Positions 53,688 through 64,000 of a stretch of DNA of 64,000 nucleotides are shown piece by piece. Made by a program: the position numbers and the translations under genes. Source of the stretch: Tetrapyrgos nigripes (taxonomy: Eukaryota > Basidiomycota > Agaricomycetes > Agaricales > Campanellaceae); the NCBI GenBank assembly GCA_013368315.1, contig JAACJM010000018.1:620001-684000 (forward strand), read 5' to 3'. Each line of letters begins with the position of its first letter. Position 1 is the stretch's first letter. The notes below the pieces were generated by a model, which was not told where the DNA came from, searched no databases, and saw nothing but the letters and a program-made list of their open reading frames with translations.

Positions 53688-56600
53688 TTAAAGAGGCATT
53701 GAGGCTTCTGATCCAGACCACTGACTATCCTCATTGTCTGTGCAAGGAGTACTTTCAAACTTGACATCTTCTTGAGAATCGCTGCTGCTTTCTTGATCCG
53801 TTGTTATATCCTTGTCTGTAGTAGGGGTACCAATATTTGAGCCAGAGTGATCATACAAACTGGTTGTTGAGCAAGGTGAGCCACTAGCGTCTTCATCACT
53901 ATCAGACTCAGGTTCAGAGTGGGATGATGCGCTATCACCGTCAGAATGAGGAGCTGGCACTGTACGAGTGGAATTAGACATGGTAATGTCAGTATCAATC
54001 GAATGTCGTTTCTTCTTTTCCTCTTCGATAGCCGAAATGAAATCAGCACGAGCAGAAGACCTTTCCAAGAAGGAGTCTAGAATGCGGTTGTCAAGGGCTT
54101 CAAAGCCCTTCGATAGTAGATCAAGTGCCGTATGATCGTAATTTCTTTTTGTGCGGAATAAGTGTAATTCGGTGGACTTGAAATGTTCAAGAAGCACCCT
54201 GATCTCGGGCGACATGTCTGGAGATGTGTGAGTACCTGAGCGATGTCGTAGTCCAAAGGCGCTTCAAAAACGGTCTTGATTACAATAAAGTTATAGCAGT
54301 TTGGTGCGATAAGTGCCCGATAATGAGGATCGTCAAAGTTACCACCCGACTTGGGGACCATGGCCTCGAGCTGTTTGTTGATATGCTCTTGAAGCAAATC
54401 ACGTTCTTGTACAGAAAACCCAAGTTTGATTAGATAGTTGTCGAGTATGGTATTGCGCAGTTCAGGTGAAGACTCGTACTCCAGCAAACAATAAAGTTCT
54501 AGCAGATAGTTAGCATAGTTTTTGTGTGTGGAACCGGCGAACATGAATATCCAGATCTCAAGTATAATATCAGTAAATGTTCGCTGTAATCAGAAGCTGT
54601 AGTTAGACTTACGAAGAATTGCTCCATCATTCTACCAACATCTCCATCCCGAATGGCATAGTCCATAAACATCCATGATCCAAATTGCATTTTGAAAAGA
54701 ATGGAGTTCGCAAGACTGCGATCACCATTAAAATCCTCATCGCTGGGTATAGCAGAAGGCTCTGAAACCACAGGAGGTATCCACAGGCTTCCTTCCTTAA
54801 TCTTGAGCTGAGCTGGAGCCGTAGAGTGGCTGTCAGCAGACAACGCAAGTTCAAAAGCTCGTGGAGAGGCATATCGACGTGCAAGATCACTGCCTATCTG
54901 AAGCAGAATATCAAAGGAGGGGGTAGAGCTGCATGTTTCAAGGTCTGCAAAATGCAGACGTAGGTCATCGGTATCAAAATACACGCTATTAGGTGTCTTA
55001 AGCTCAACTGTACCCTGACTGAAAACATTGAAAAACCACTTACCGCCAACAATCGAGTACCTCAGCCGTCCACATAAGTTTCATACCATCAGACGTTGGG
55101 TAATGATCACATTTGCTAAGGTTAGCCGGGCGTTTGAGATTGACATATCCAAAAAGATGCGAAAGGGATGAGGGATCAGCGGAAGCAGCATTGCCAAAAT
55201 GGTTCTTGGAGATGGCCTTGAGAGCAGTATCTTTGGTATGCCAGGCTTCGGGGGTAACGATCTTGTTGCGGAGAGATGCTTGATCATCATCTGATGATGT
55301 CGTTACCAGGAACTTCTGCAAACAATGAATGGTCGAAAATGTAGCACCATCTCCACCAATCCAACGCAGTTGACCATCTGATGTCTCCGGAATCCCATCT
55401 GAGTTTCAAAGTCCTCCATGCAACGTTGCATCCCATGCGGCTCCAGTTCTTTTTCTCCGTTAGTGCTGAGAGGTTGAAAGATAGTCTGATGATCGTCAGG
55501 AATACGGTGAATGGCAATGGGTGAAGTACGAAAACACGTTATTATCTCTTTCCGGTAAGAATGCAGTTGAGGTATATAGTTGACCAGGACTTGAGTCCAA
55601 TGGAGGGCAGCGACGTTGTGGTGATGATTTCAATCGATGCTGTCAAAAATCGATTGAGTCGTCATAGTCATTCACTTCTTCTCGGTGACAAGTGACAGGT
55701 ATTTCTAAAGATTCCAGGCACCTGGATTACAGTTGAGAAGCTTGATGCCTGTTGCACCAGTCCCGCACATCAAAACATTTTGTCGAAATAATCCTCCCTC
55801 ACGCTTCTGGCATTCCTGTTGCGTATTATCAAGGATGTAAGCCCAGCCAACCTTGCCCTTCTCAGAAAACTCCTTGTTCTCAGTACGGAGTTGCTCGAGT
55901 GCATGACTTGTTGCTGATTTCAAAGCCTTGCGTGTAGTATCATCAGAAACTGAAATACCCATACAAGAAGAGAGACGTTTGGTGTCGGTATGGGCCTGGG
56001 AGGCAAAAAGATGAACCCCGAGGGGCATGGAAAGATAGCCAACTGCTAGCCTATTGCGAGATACAATTAAGGGATTAATAGAGGACAGAAGGAGCTATGA
56101 CCAAGGGTTTTCATAAGTATTACTAAGTACTCGAGAAGTAAATCAAGTCACTTACAGGATTTAAAGGTCTTCCTCTTCGTGTTATCTGTTGTCCACCTTT
56201 GCGAGGAATGGCGACGTATTCAAGAAAGCTGGACATATATGGAGCATGCTGTTTAATTGTCTGCATGGATAGTTCCGGCGAAAACGCAAGTATATCATCC
56301 CAAGTCATATCCGACGATGATGTGCGAGCTTGGACGTCTTGATCAGATTTCGCCTGGTCAGTCATGAGGACTCCAATCTCTCTGTAGGTGCGCTCAGCAC
56401 AAAGTTGAGCTGCATGAGCAGAGATGGCAACTCGAGCATAGTGAATGTCGGACAGGTTAGCTGTTAAGGAGAAGCTGCTAGCACGCTCCACTTTGTTCTT
56501 TGAACGACGACTTGGATAAGAGCTCCGGTGCTGATAGATGGAGGGAAGAAGAGAGCTGAATGAGACCTTGGTATGGCCTGATAGAAACATGTGGATAGAA

Positions 56601-57367
56601 TCCCGGTGAAAGGAAGTCCGCAAATCCTTATCCTTTCTCCGAGGTCGCGACCAGAAAGCAGCTGCCAAAAACTCTCCGAAGGAACCGAAATCGTTAGATA
56701 TGCGACGCAGATGCTTGTCTACGAGCTCCAGCTTTGCAACGAGTTCATCGTGTGCTCTCTGTTCCGGAGTTTTCTTTGGTTGAATTAAACGAGTTGGGTG
56801 AGGAGGTACAGAGTCTGCTGAGAGCCGAGGCAAAGACAGAGGTGCGGGAGGTATTGGAGGTGTTATAGATGAGCCAAGAGCATCGTCTTGATTGAATGGT
56901 AAGGCAAAGGAGGTTGTGTGAGGTGAAGCAGTGGTTGAAGGAGAACATGATGGGAACTGAGGTAAATGTAAGGGAAGTACGTCGTCCGGTGACAAGGGAG
57001 GTGTTGGAAGTTGATGAGAAGGGAAGCAAGGAGCATATTGCAAGGTATTTGTTGTAATCTGAAGCAATGAGCGAGAATGGTTGGGTGTTTCGGTCAAAAG
57101 AGAGTTGGAATGTTGTGCCAGCAGGAGCGAAGCAGAAGTGGCCGAACCAGTGCTATTTAGAGATGCCTGAGAGCTCAGAGCGGGATGGCTTGAAGTGCCC
57201 GTTGGTATGAAGGAATTGGAAGCATGTAAATGATAGTTTTCGGCATCGGGAGGAGGAGTTGGTATCAGAGGATTGGAGACGGGTGTATCTCGCCAATTTC
57301 TGCGTTTTCTCTTGCTAACTGCAGGTTTTTCTTGGGAGTTTGTCGTGTCTTTAGGCATTGAGAGCAA
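53688..57367 (-). CDS. DUF6589-like protein of the 6.37-kb transposon
   Basis: Minus strand, ATG 57367. Residues 1-200 are Ser/Pro/Thr-rich; then DKHLRRISNDFGSFGEFLAAAF and a helical region to 56150. Later exons: about 56055-55705 (NRLAVGYLSMPLGVHLFASQ, VGWAYILDNTQQECQKREGG), 55640-55050 (VAALHWTQVLVNYIPQ, LRWIGGDGATFSTIH, EAWHTKD), 54984-54500 and 54560-54077 (WIFMFAGSTHKNYANYLLE), and an acidic tail ending at 53688. The DNTQQ...R, GGDG.TF, W.T and FMFAGSTH.KY strings match my memory of DUF6589 proteins; acidic residues in DN and GGDG could be catalytic in an RNase H-like fold (inference). Around 55395 the good frame shifts by one base (MEDFETQMG to IPETSDGQ), so this copy may be broken. Confidence 0.7.
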
Positions 57368-58502
57368 TTATATGGACTTTGAAGCAGAATGAATGAGATT
57401 TCCAACTAGTATGAGGCAAAGAGTGAGGAAAAGGTGCGACGCGACGTTGTGGAAGCCTTGGGTCTGGCCGTGGGAACTCCGTGATTAGCTCATCTCAAAA
57501 GTCGTGGCGCACAGCCATTCACTTTGCGACCAGACTACATATACACACACAAAGTGTAGCTACTGTGTATATCGTCAGTCTGGCTATGCAAGACTATCTA
57601 TCTATTGGAAACATCCGAAATTCTGCACGGAGAGTTCATTGCAATGGCGTGATTCCAATTGCCTTTCTCACTATACCAAAATGTGAGTCTTTAGAGCCTA
57701 TTTTCAGCAGTTACTGATGATTTCCATTTGGCAGCTGATCGTAAATACGATAATGATGTTTCTTTCTGTTTATTCAAGAAGAAACTCTACCACAATTCCC
57801 TGGCCGCTATCCTTCATTCCTTGACCCCACACATGACAGACCCTGTACTGCGACACTGTCCCGATGGATACTATCGTCAGGCTATATATGACCTGGGTGC
57901 ATTTATAGCCGATTACCCAGAACAAGTCTTATTCTCATGTGTCGTCCAAGGCTGGTGTCCCAAGTGTGTTATTCTTTTACTTGATTTATTTTTCTATGAC
58001 TCACTGTGATACAGATGTATGGCTAAGCACAATGACCTTGATGGAGGGGGCCCCTCACATACTCGTGATGATGACCAGAGGTTGTGAAGGGAGCTCCTAT
58101 GGGTGATGTGGTGGTATGTCAGCTACTATCTCTACTATTTTTTCTCAACTCTTACATTTTATTTTCGTCATATAGCCTTTCACTGAGCATTTTCCAAGGG
58201 CCGACATCCATGAAATGCTCTCACCGGATCTATTACACCAAATTATCAAAGGAACCTTCAAAGACCATCTTGTTGAGTGGTCATGGGAGTACCTAGTAGT
58301 GAAAGAGGGTGAAGCTCGTGCAAAGGAAATCATGGATGATATTGACCGCTGGTATGTTTATCTCTCGTTCTCTCATTTCATAGTCAATAACTTGCTCTAT
58401 TTAGGCTGGCTGTAATACCACCATTTGCTGGCCTTCGTCGTTTTCCTCATGGCTGTCGCTTCAAGCAGTGGACAGGCGATGACTCCAAGGCCCTCATGAA
58501 GG

Positions 58503-59139
58503 TAAAATATATGTCCTTATAGCAAGATATATTGACTGATTCTGTTTCACGGATTACGAGGCCCCTTTAGGGCCAAGTTAACTTAGGTCGACTTCGAAAA
58601 TTGTCCCATGGCTTCAAGCTCCCACCCCTTTTCATTGCCACTCAACCGTATCAGTGTTGTGGTTAACCCTTAAGCCTTAATTAACTTAAGGCTAAATAGT
58701 TAACAAAATAAGACCTAACTTCATTGGATTCAGAACTTAAGGGTTAATTAAGGCTTAGAATCTCCACGTGATCATATTTCTGTAAAGCAATTTTCTTTTG
58801 GTGGACTTACACACATCACTACTCTATATCATGGCTTTCTTGCAGCCTTCAAATTGACTTGGAGGGTGTGAAAGTGGATTGCATTAAAACCAGGGAACAG
58901 GCTAGACATACACAAAGTGGGACATATACTGAAGAGCAGCTACTGATGGAGTTGTTACAGCAGGAGGCAGAAGAGGAGATACCTGATGATACAGCTTTAG
59001 AGGGATCTGGTGATGAGTATGATGGGTAAATCTCTCTGAAAAATTTCCTCTTAAACTGATCTTAATTATACTTAGTTAAAAATGATTATTAACTACTTAA
59101 GGCCTAACTTGTCTGAGTGCCCTTAATTAAGGCCTTAGC
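58503..59139. other. Repeat-derived spacer with palindromic AT-rich element
   Basis: 58557 begins a CGAGGCCCCTTTAGGGCC end (TA at 58555-58556) matching 37495 for about 95 bp and then breaks off. At 58661-58761 lies an inverted repeat built from GGTTAACCCTTAAGCC and CTTAAGGGTTAATTAAGG. 58850-59028 has a short coding-like plus-strand stretch (TREQARHTQSGTYTEEQLLMEL) ending in an acidic run, probably the tail of an unrelated transposon protein. TTAATTAAGGCC words recur near 59100-59137. Confidence 0.5.
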
Positions 59140-59535
59140 TGTTGAAATATATACCTTCCATGTATAGTAACTATGATTCTATATGGAGTTATTATGAAAC
59201 TTCTACGTAGCTATAAGTATGCTAGTCCTCCAGGGCATTCTCCGGACATTACTCTTATCTTCTACTATGTAGTGATATCTCTGTAGATAGCAATATGGCC
59301 AATGGCAATATCCTCTTAGTCTCTAGGTATGTCCATGGACAATGTAGATATTAGTAATTACATGCTCTTTATCTAGTATAAAAGCTCTCTGTAAAGTTGT
59401 AGATACTACAGAACAATATCCAGTTCTATCTGCTCTACAAGCAACTCGTATCTAAGCTCTACTAGCTTTCTACTCAGCACTCTATTTGGTGAGCTCTACT
59501 GACTGGTCACCCTATGCTGAATATTTGCTGCTTCA
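59140..59535 (+). repeat. Putative 5' LTR of the copia element
   Basis: 396 bp bounded by TGTTGAAATATATACC and GCTGCTTCA. Immediately downstream comes TTAGGTTATGGGCCC, a form of primer-binding region (GGTTATGGGCCC) usual for copia elements. Contains TATAAAAGC near 59379. The partner LTR is outside the window, so limits rest on these signals only. Confidence 0.6.
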
Positions 59536-60380
59536 TTAGGTTATGGGCCCTGAGGCCATCGATGCTGGTCTTATCCCATACAACTACCGTTGTCAAGATG
59601 GATTGCATTGTCGAGGTCAACAGCAAACTCATCACCGAGTAAGCTGTCGGACTCAATGTTGTGCAGTTGGTGGATCAATGTTTCGCTTTATCTCCTTCTT
59701 CATCTATATTGCCTGGTAAAATATATAACCTGGGTTCAGTTTAGAGTCGCATTAGGCACTCTTTGCTGGTTTAGTTATAGATCTAGATAAGTCACTTTAT
59801 ACCTGTAACAGTTATTTGTGGAACCCTTACGGATCTACAGATAGTTGTATGCAGAGTGACTGGCATGCTTTGCAGCCTCCACTTTAGTGTGGGACTGTTT
59901 TTCGCACTCAGGCAAAACTCTGTAGTCATTCAGATGAGCCAGGGGCATTTATAAAAGTCACTGATCTAGATCTATAGAAAAACAGTAGTTAGATAGTGCT
60001 CCCCTATATGCTTTAAGGCATCTCTACACCCATTAGGAAGTACTGTGCCACCACAGTCAATATTGCGACTTCTAGAGTAATCATGTGCTCTCTGTCAAGA
60101 GTATGGTCTCTGACAGTGTGAAATTGATTGAGAAGCACTGATGAAGAAGTTAATATAGGATTCCATTATGTGCATGTACCGATGAACAGTTTTCTATTGG
60201 CATATAGTTGATTAATGCAAATGTATTATGTACATTCCTTGTCTGAGGCGTTTGCTCAGAAAGGAGAAGGAATATTGCGATCATCCTATACACTGTGGTT
60301 GTTTTAGACCCTTCAATGTTCCGTTGGTACTTGTGACCTATTGAATGCACATCTTTACTGATTGATGCTTCATAGATCAA
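59536..60380. other. Copia leader region
   Basis: 845 bp between the LTR and the gag start. A short ATG frame (MDCIVEVNSKLIT, 59599) ends at a GTAAG donor-like site; the rest is non-coding. A spliced leader is conceivable but unsupported. Confidence 0.35.
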
Positions 60381-63300
60381 TATGTCTTCCAACAACGCTA
60401 TCAACAACTCTGAAAGCATCTTCAATGTTCCCATCCTCAATACCACCAATTATGAGTTTTGGAACTATGCTATCACCCGCCTCCTTGAAGCCAAAGGGCT
60501 TAGCAGGGTTGCTTCAGGTACCCAGAAGCGTTATGTGAACACAAGTCCCACTGAAACAGGTAATGCACCTTCTTTTCCTGAAGGATTTGTACAAGTTCCT
60601 GATGAAGTTTTTAATGCTTTAACTGAATCTGAACAATCGTCTTATAACCAAATGATTGATACCTTCGCTCGATGAATGGAATCAATATCAAATTTTGGTT
60701 AATAAAACATGATCGGGAATTAGTTGAAACTTATAAGCTTCATAGTTCTTGGGATGACAAAGATGAACAGGCTTTGGGTTTTATTTCCTCCTATCTTCCA
60801 AATGATGTGGGTTTGGAAATGAGAGATTCACTAGAGAAGAAATAGAAGAAGACCCTTGTGCCAAAGCAAAAGGAGATTATACTGCAAAATGCTTTGGGAT
60901 AAAATAGACAAGAAATACAGTTCTCCTGGCCCAACGTCATGGTTCTTAGACTTCAAAGAGTTCATGTCTTGGACGCTTGATGAGAAGAAAGATCCTGCAA
61001 ACCAGATCGCATCTCTGGGAGCAGTTCTCACACGTCTTAAAGCCTATGGATTCACAGTCGATGACAAGTTTAGAGCTCTTTTCCTGATGGATCGCATTCC
61101 GCAATCCTGGGGAAACTATGCTCAATTCACACTTGCCACTATTGAACCAAAGAACCTGACTATGGCACATGTGGAATGACTGATTCTCGTCGAGTACAAA
61201 CGACGGACTGGTCAATCTTCTGAATCATCTCTTCTTACCCGCATTACTGGAGATAGACAAAAGTTTGATTCTGCACCCAATTGGAACACCCAGAAGGCTG
61301 GATCTTCTAAACAGAAGAACCAAAACAAGGGTAAGGGTAAACAACCCAAACCTCAGGAACCTTCTAATAATGTTACAACAGGTGATGTGAATCAAGGGGA
61401 GATAAGAAGAAGAAAACTCGTCGCAGTAAGAAGAAGAAGGGTTCTAAAAAAGGTACTGCTCAATTAGCTAATCCAGAAGTCGAAGCTGATTCAGATTCTT
61501 GATGATGATGCTCCTTTAATGGTGACCACTTTTATGGCAAATCCTTTTATAAATGCCACATTAGATCCTATCGAAATCAGTGACACTGATGATCTTCCGG
61601 AGAAATGTGAGCAACCCATTTATGAACTTCTTCCCTATTATAACTTTCTGATTGTCGATCAGATTGCTTTATAGACAGAGAACAATGATTCTTCTTTGAA
61701 GGAAAGAGTTAAACAGAACTTAGCTAAACAGGTCAGACTGCAAACAATTTTGGGTTACTTCATTCTTACTCATTATGAGAGACTCATGATCAATGAACTC
61801 GCACAGGATACAGTTGATTTTGAAAGCTTTCTCAGAGTAGAAGCTCGTCATCAAATGACCCGTAAGCTAGCTGAAGTTTGGGATTATACATACAATTCTG
61901 ATGGCACTCATACAGAACCTTATCTTCGAGCAAAAGAGGATCTCAATGGTAACGAAGACATGACAAACCAATGGTTTGATCATGAAGGAACTATCTGTCC
62001 CATTCAGAAACAAATCGAGGAAGAGGTTAAGTATTTCTGCCGTTATATCATGAATAAAGCTTTGGCTGATATGCGCAACCATAAATGGATTCCACAGCAG
62101 TTTAAAAAACGTGAGCCAGTTTCTTCAAAGCCTCCTTCCTTGATTGAGAGAGCTTACTGGCCTACTCCTGCTCAATCTCTTATGTGCACAAATGGTGTTA
62201 CAATTAACACTCAATTTCATGATACATTGCTATATCCCGATTTTATTTGCACTCTACCTTTTAACCATACCAAAGTGTCATCATCGTCTTTGAGTAGAAA
62301 GCGAAAGGCTGTTCGAGGTTCGTCTTCTTCTGAGTCATCATCTTCAGATCATAGCAAAAAAAGTTCCTTTAAATATATTCCTCTGAGTGTTGCATTCAAA
62401 ATGTGGCAAGACAGAATGTCTCACATGTTCACAGATCCAATCCTCGAGAATATGAAAAGAGAACCTGATGAATCTGGAAATACCTCGAAGAAACCTTGCT
62501 ATGATGCACCTTTAGAAGAAGAAGCTGGTCCCTCATCTCTGGCAGATGCTATCAATGTCTCCATTTCGTCTGGATATCTAGCTGATGATGATGGGGTTAG
62601 TCTTGGTTCAGAATCAGATGTGGAAATTTATATTGATGGAGACGAAACTATGGCTTTCTGGCAAGTATTTCACACTTCTAATAAAAATAGTGCACTCATA
62701 CAATTGCCTCAGATCTCAATGTCATCAGACTATTGTGAATCTCATACAGCCCTAGTGGCTATAGACAATTGTACTATTAATACAACTGATGTGCCTGTAT
62801 TTATTTGTGAACAAAGTTTCATTGCTCGTGCACATTGCTCAATGTGTGAAAAGTATCCTTTGAATAGTTTTTGTAAGAGTAAGATCACTGATGAAATAAC
62901 CTATTGGGTTTCAGATTTGGTGCATCGACTCACATTACAAACAATTTGATGGATTTTGCTCAATACCATAAGTTACCCAATCCGATTCCACTTCAGATTA
63001 CTGATAAAAGATCTGAAACTTACCTTGAAGGTGTTGGAACTGTGTTTATTGAACATATCAATGAAGAAGGAGTCAAACATACTATAAAACTATACCCAGT
63101 GTTTTATCAACCAACTTGCACACATTGTTTGTTGTCTCAAGGATGTATCCTTTGTGAAGGATACTTTGAAATCTCATGAGATGGCAAGTCCGAGTTTCGG
63201 AAAGAAGTAGATCAAAGTCTTCTGATGACATTATTACCAATGCATCGGAAAGACAATTTGCATTGGCTCAAATCGAAGATAATCATTCCTGAGTCAGCGA

Positions 63301-63829
63301 ATCTATCATCTACTCTTACTGATTATGACATCGTGCATAACCGCTATGGACATGCTGGAAAGGCAGTGGAAAGTCATACCATAGAGAATACTAAAGGCTT
63401 AAAACCTTTTAAAGTACCTAAACATAGTGTATGTTGAGGCTGTGCCTTAGGCAAGACTCCATCGAAATCTTATCCTTTATCAGAAAAGCGAGCTACAGAA
63501 GTATTAGAACTTGTGCATACAGATGTAAAACAACAACCATCTATATCATATCACAAGTACGAGTATTTCGTCGTTTTTCTAGATGATTTTAGTTCTTTCC
63601 CTGTCACCTTCCTATTAGTTAGGAAATCTGATGTCTTTAAGTCTTTCAAAATGTATGTTGCCTGGGCAGAACAGTCTACTGGCAAAAAACTAAAGACTTT
63701 ACGATCAGATTTGGGAACAGAGTTTATGAACGAAGATTTTGACAACTTTCTTGCTGAAAAAGGAATTAGAAGATAAAAGTCAGCTCCATACATACATGAA
63801 CAGAATGGTCGTGCTGAGATGAATCTATA
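60381..63829 (+). pseudogene. Copia Gag, protease and integrase remnants
   Basis: Gag begins at ATG 60381 (IFNVPILNTTNYEFWNYAI) and continues in broken frames (EQALGFISSYLPND, 60757-60798; SWTLDEKKDPANQIASLGAV, about 60967-61026; basic Lys/Gly tail to 61400). A long 417-residue frame (61696-62949) follows, polar, with no recognised domain, running into the protease. There the active-site DSGAST is hit by a one-base loss, so the frame jumps between VSD and GASTHIT near 62912. Then come the GAG-pre-integrase/H2C2 region (HNRYGHAG, CALGK with TGA at 63435-63437) and the integrase core: D in HTDVKQQP, D in LRSDLGTEF, E in HEQNGRAEM, with TAA at 63774-63776. The frame ends at 63829. Confidence 0.8.
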
Positions 63830-64000
63830 GCAGCTTTACTTAAGTAAAGTTGAATTGGAGGACATTCGACTGAAGTTTACTTGATAAACTTCAGTTTTCA
63901 CTAAAGTTTTCTATATTCGAGGTTGTATTACATCAATCAATACACATTATTACACTGCTACAAAAAAGAACTTAAGTCTATAAGTCATTAGTAGAGTCAG
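63830..64000. mobile_element. Start of another palindromic element, truncating the copia element
   Basis: Begins with CTTTACTTAAGTAAAG, a perfect 16-bp palindrome (63834-63849), then an 11-bp-arm hairpin ACTGAAGTTTA/TAAACTTCAGT (63869-63895). AT-rich and non-coding to the window edge; its other end is not visible. Confidence 0.5.

Larger units (their letters stand above)
51224..57596. mobile_element. Helicase plus DUF6589 transposon (possibly AcademH-like), 6.37 kb
   Basis: Both ends are defined by the interrupted Plavaka frame. Inverted termini TAGTCTTG (51224-51231) and CAAGACTA (57589-57596) are flanked by TCTATCTAT on each side (51215-51223, 57597-57605), a 9-bp duplication (or 5 bp; the target is a 4-bp repeat, so length is ambiguous). 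Removing the unit and one duplication restores the codons for VYLSIGNIRN. Cargo: a plus-strand RecQ-type helicase gene and a minus-strand DUF6589-like gene, convergent and separated by about 15 bp. I recall Academ-superfamily elements encoding helicases in fungi (AcademH); whether this is one, and whether DUF6589 is its transposase, is inference. Confidence 0.8.
50331..58502 (+). pseudogene. Plavaka-like transposase gene split by a 6.37-kb insertion
   Basis: 5' part: exon from ATG 50331 (CGDCTHTYHPYLTG, a zinc-finger-like start), intron, then 50540-51042 with ENVWAPFEDEVQFRLSDFLY, DIDYLMELWVL, WSDFMSGNYAF. A third exon, about 51095-51223, carries SSDKTTVSVATGNVKYHPVYLS. 3' part: 57597 onward resumes exactly (GNIRNSARRVHCNGVIPIAFL), then AIYDLGAFIADYPEQV and VVQGWCPKC, MLSPDLLHQIIKGTFKDHLV, DDIDRW, and FKQWTGDDSKALMK at 58502. 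SDKTTVS, DYPEQ, GWCPKC and SPDLLHQ...GTFKDHL are hallmark strings of Plavaka-type transposases to my recall. Besides the insertion there is an in-frame TGA near 58086, and the C-terminal third is replaced by repeats and a copia LTR. Only 50331-51223 and 57597-58502 belong to this gene. Confidence 0.85.
59140..63829 (+). mobile_element. Ty1/copia retrotransposon, decayed and 3'-truncated
   Basis: Left LTR 59140-59535, leader, then gag, protease, and integrase up to the third catalytic residue. RT, RNase H and the right LTR are absent because the sequence switches at about 63830 to an unrelated palindromic element. The coding region has many stops and frame shifts. Order PR then IN upstream of RT identifies copia rather than gypsy. 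Confidence 0.8.

Overview
The window looks like a transposon-dense stretch of a mushroom-forming basidiomycete genome (Agaricomycetes). The evidence is the short GT-AG introns, a fungal NACHT-WD40 (NLR-like) gene, two broken transposase genes that I read as Plavaka type from recall of that family, a Tnp2 (CACTA-type) transposase, a fungal Helitron, and fungal-only families that I recognise as DUF6589- and DUF6532-like. No RNA gene or CRISPR array was found. All family names come from reading the translations; no search was run.

Layout. 0.1-1.4 kb: remnant of a multi-exon fungal gene with an in-frame stop. 2.7-6.3 kb: uncharacterised gene with many small exons. 6.8-14.4 kb: Helitron encoding a Rep/PIF1 helicase protein with a C-terminal cysteine-peptidase-like domain; its N-terminal part is broken by a stop, a 137-bp tandem duplication and two apparent single-base losses. 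15.0-16.07 kb: inverted-repeat element. 16.1-30.2 kb: C-terminal part of a Plavaka-like gene split by a complete Ty3/gypsy element (191-bp LTRs, TSD TATCT). The gypsy element carries two younger insertions: a 2.24-kb element with GCGGACACCC ends in gag, and a 1.14-kb hAT-type element in integrase. It also has a third large ORF after integrase. 30.35-32.35 kb: minus-strand Tnp2 transposase pseudogene. 32.4-40.5 kb: mostly non-coding, with several small inverted-repeat elements.

40.5-45.4 kb (minus): an apparently intact NACHT-WD40 gene whose 14 nearly identical 42-residue WD repeats differ at a few recurrent positions, the pattern known from fungal allorecognition NLRs. 47.7-50.05 kb (minus): a DUF6532-like gene. 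50.3-58.5 kb: a second Plavaka-like transposase gene, cut in two by a 6.37-kb unit (51224-57596) carrying a RecQ-type SF2 helicase gene and a convergent DUF6589-like gene. This unit has short inverted ends (TAGTCTTG) and a direct duplication of the target, so it behaves as one transposon. 59.14-63.83 kb: a decayed Ty1/copia element, left LTR included, cut off at its integrase by another palindromic element that runs out of the window.

With few exceptions (NLR, DUF6532-like gene, perhaps the 2.7-6.3 kb gene) everything recognisable is mobile. The nesting gives a relative chronology, and most premature stops are TGA, many in a context compatible with CGA-to-TGA change, suggesting C-to-T mutation at CpG in silenced repeats.
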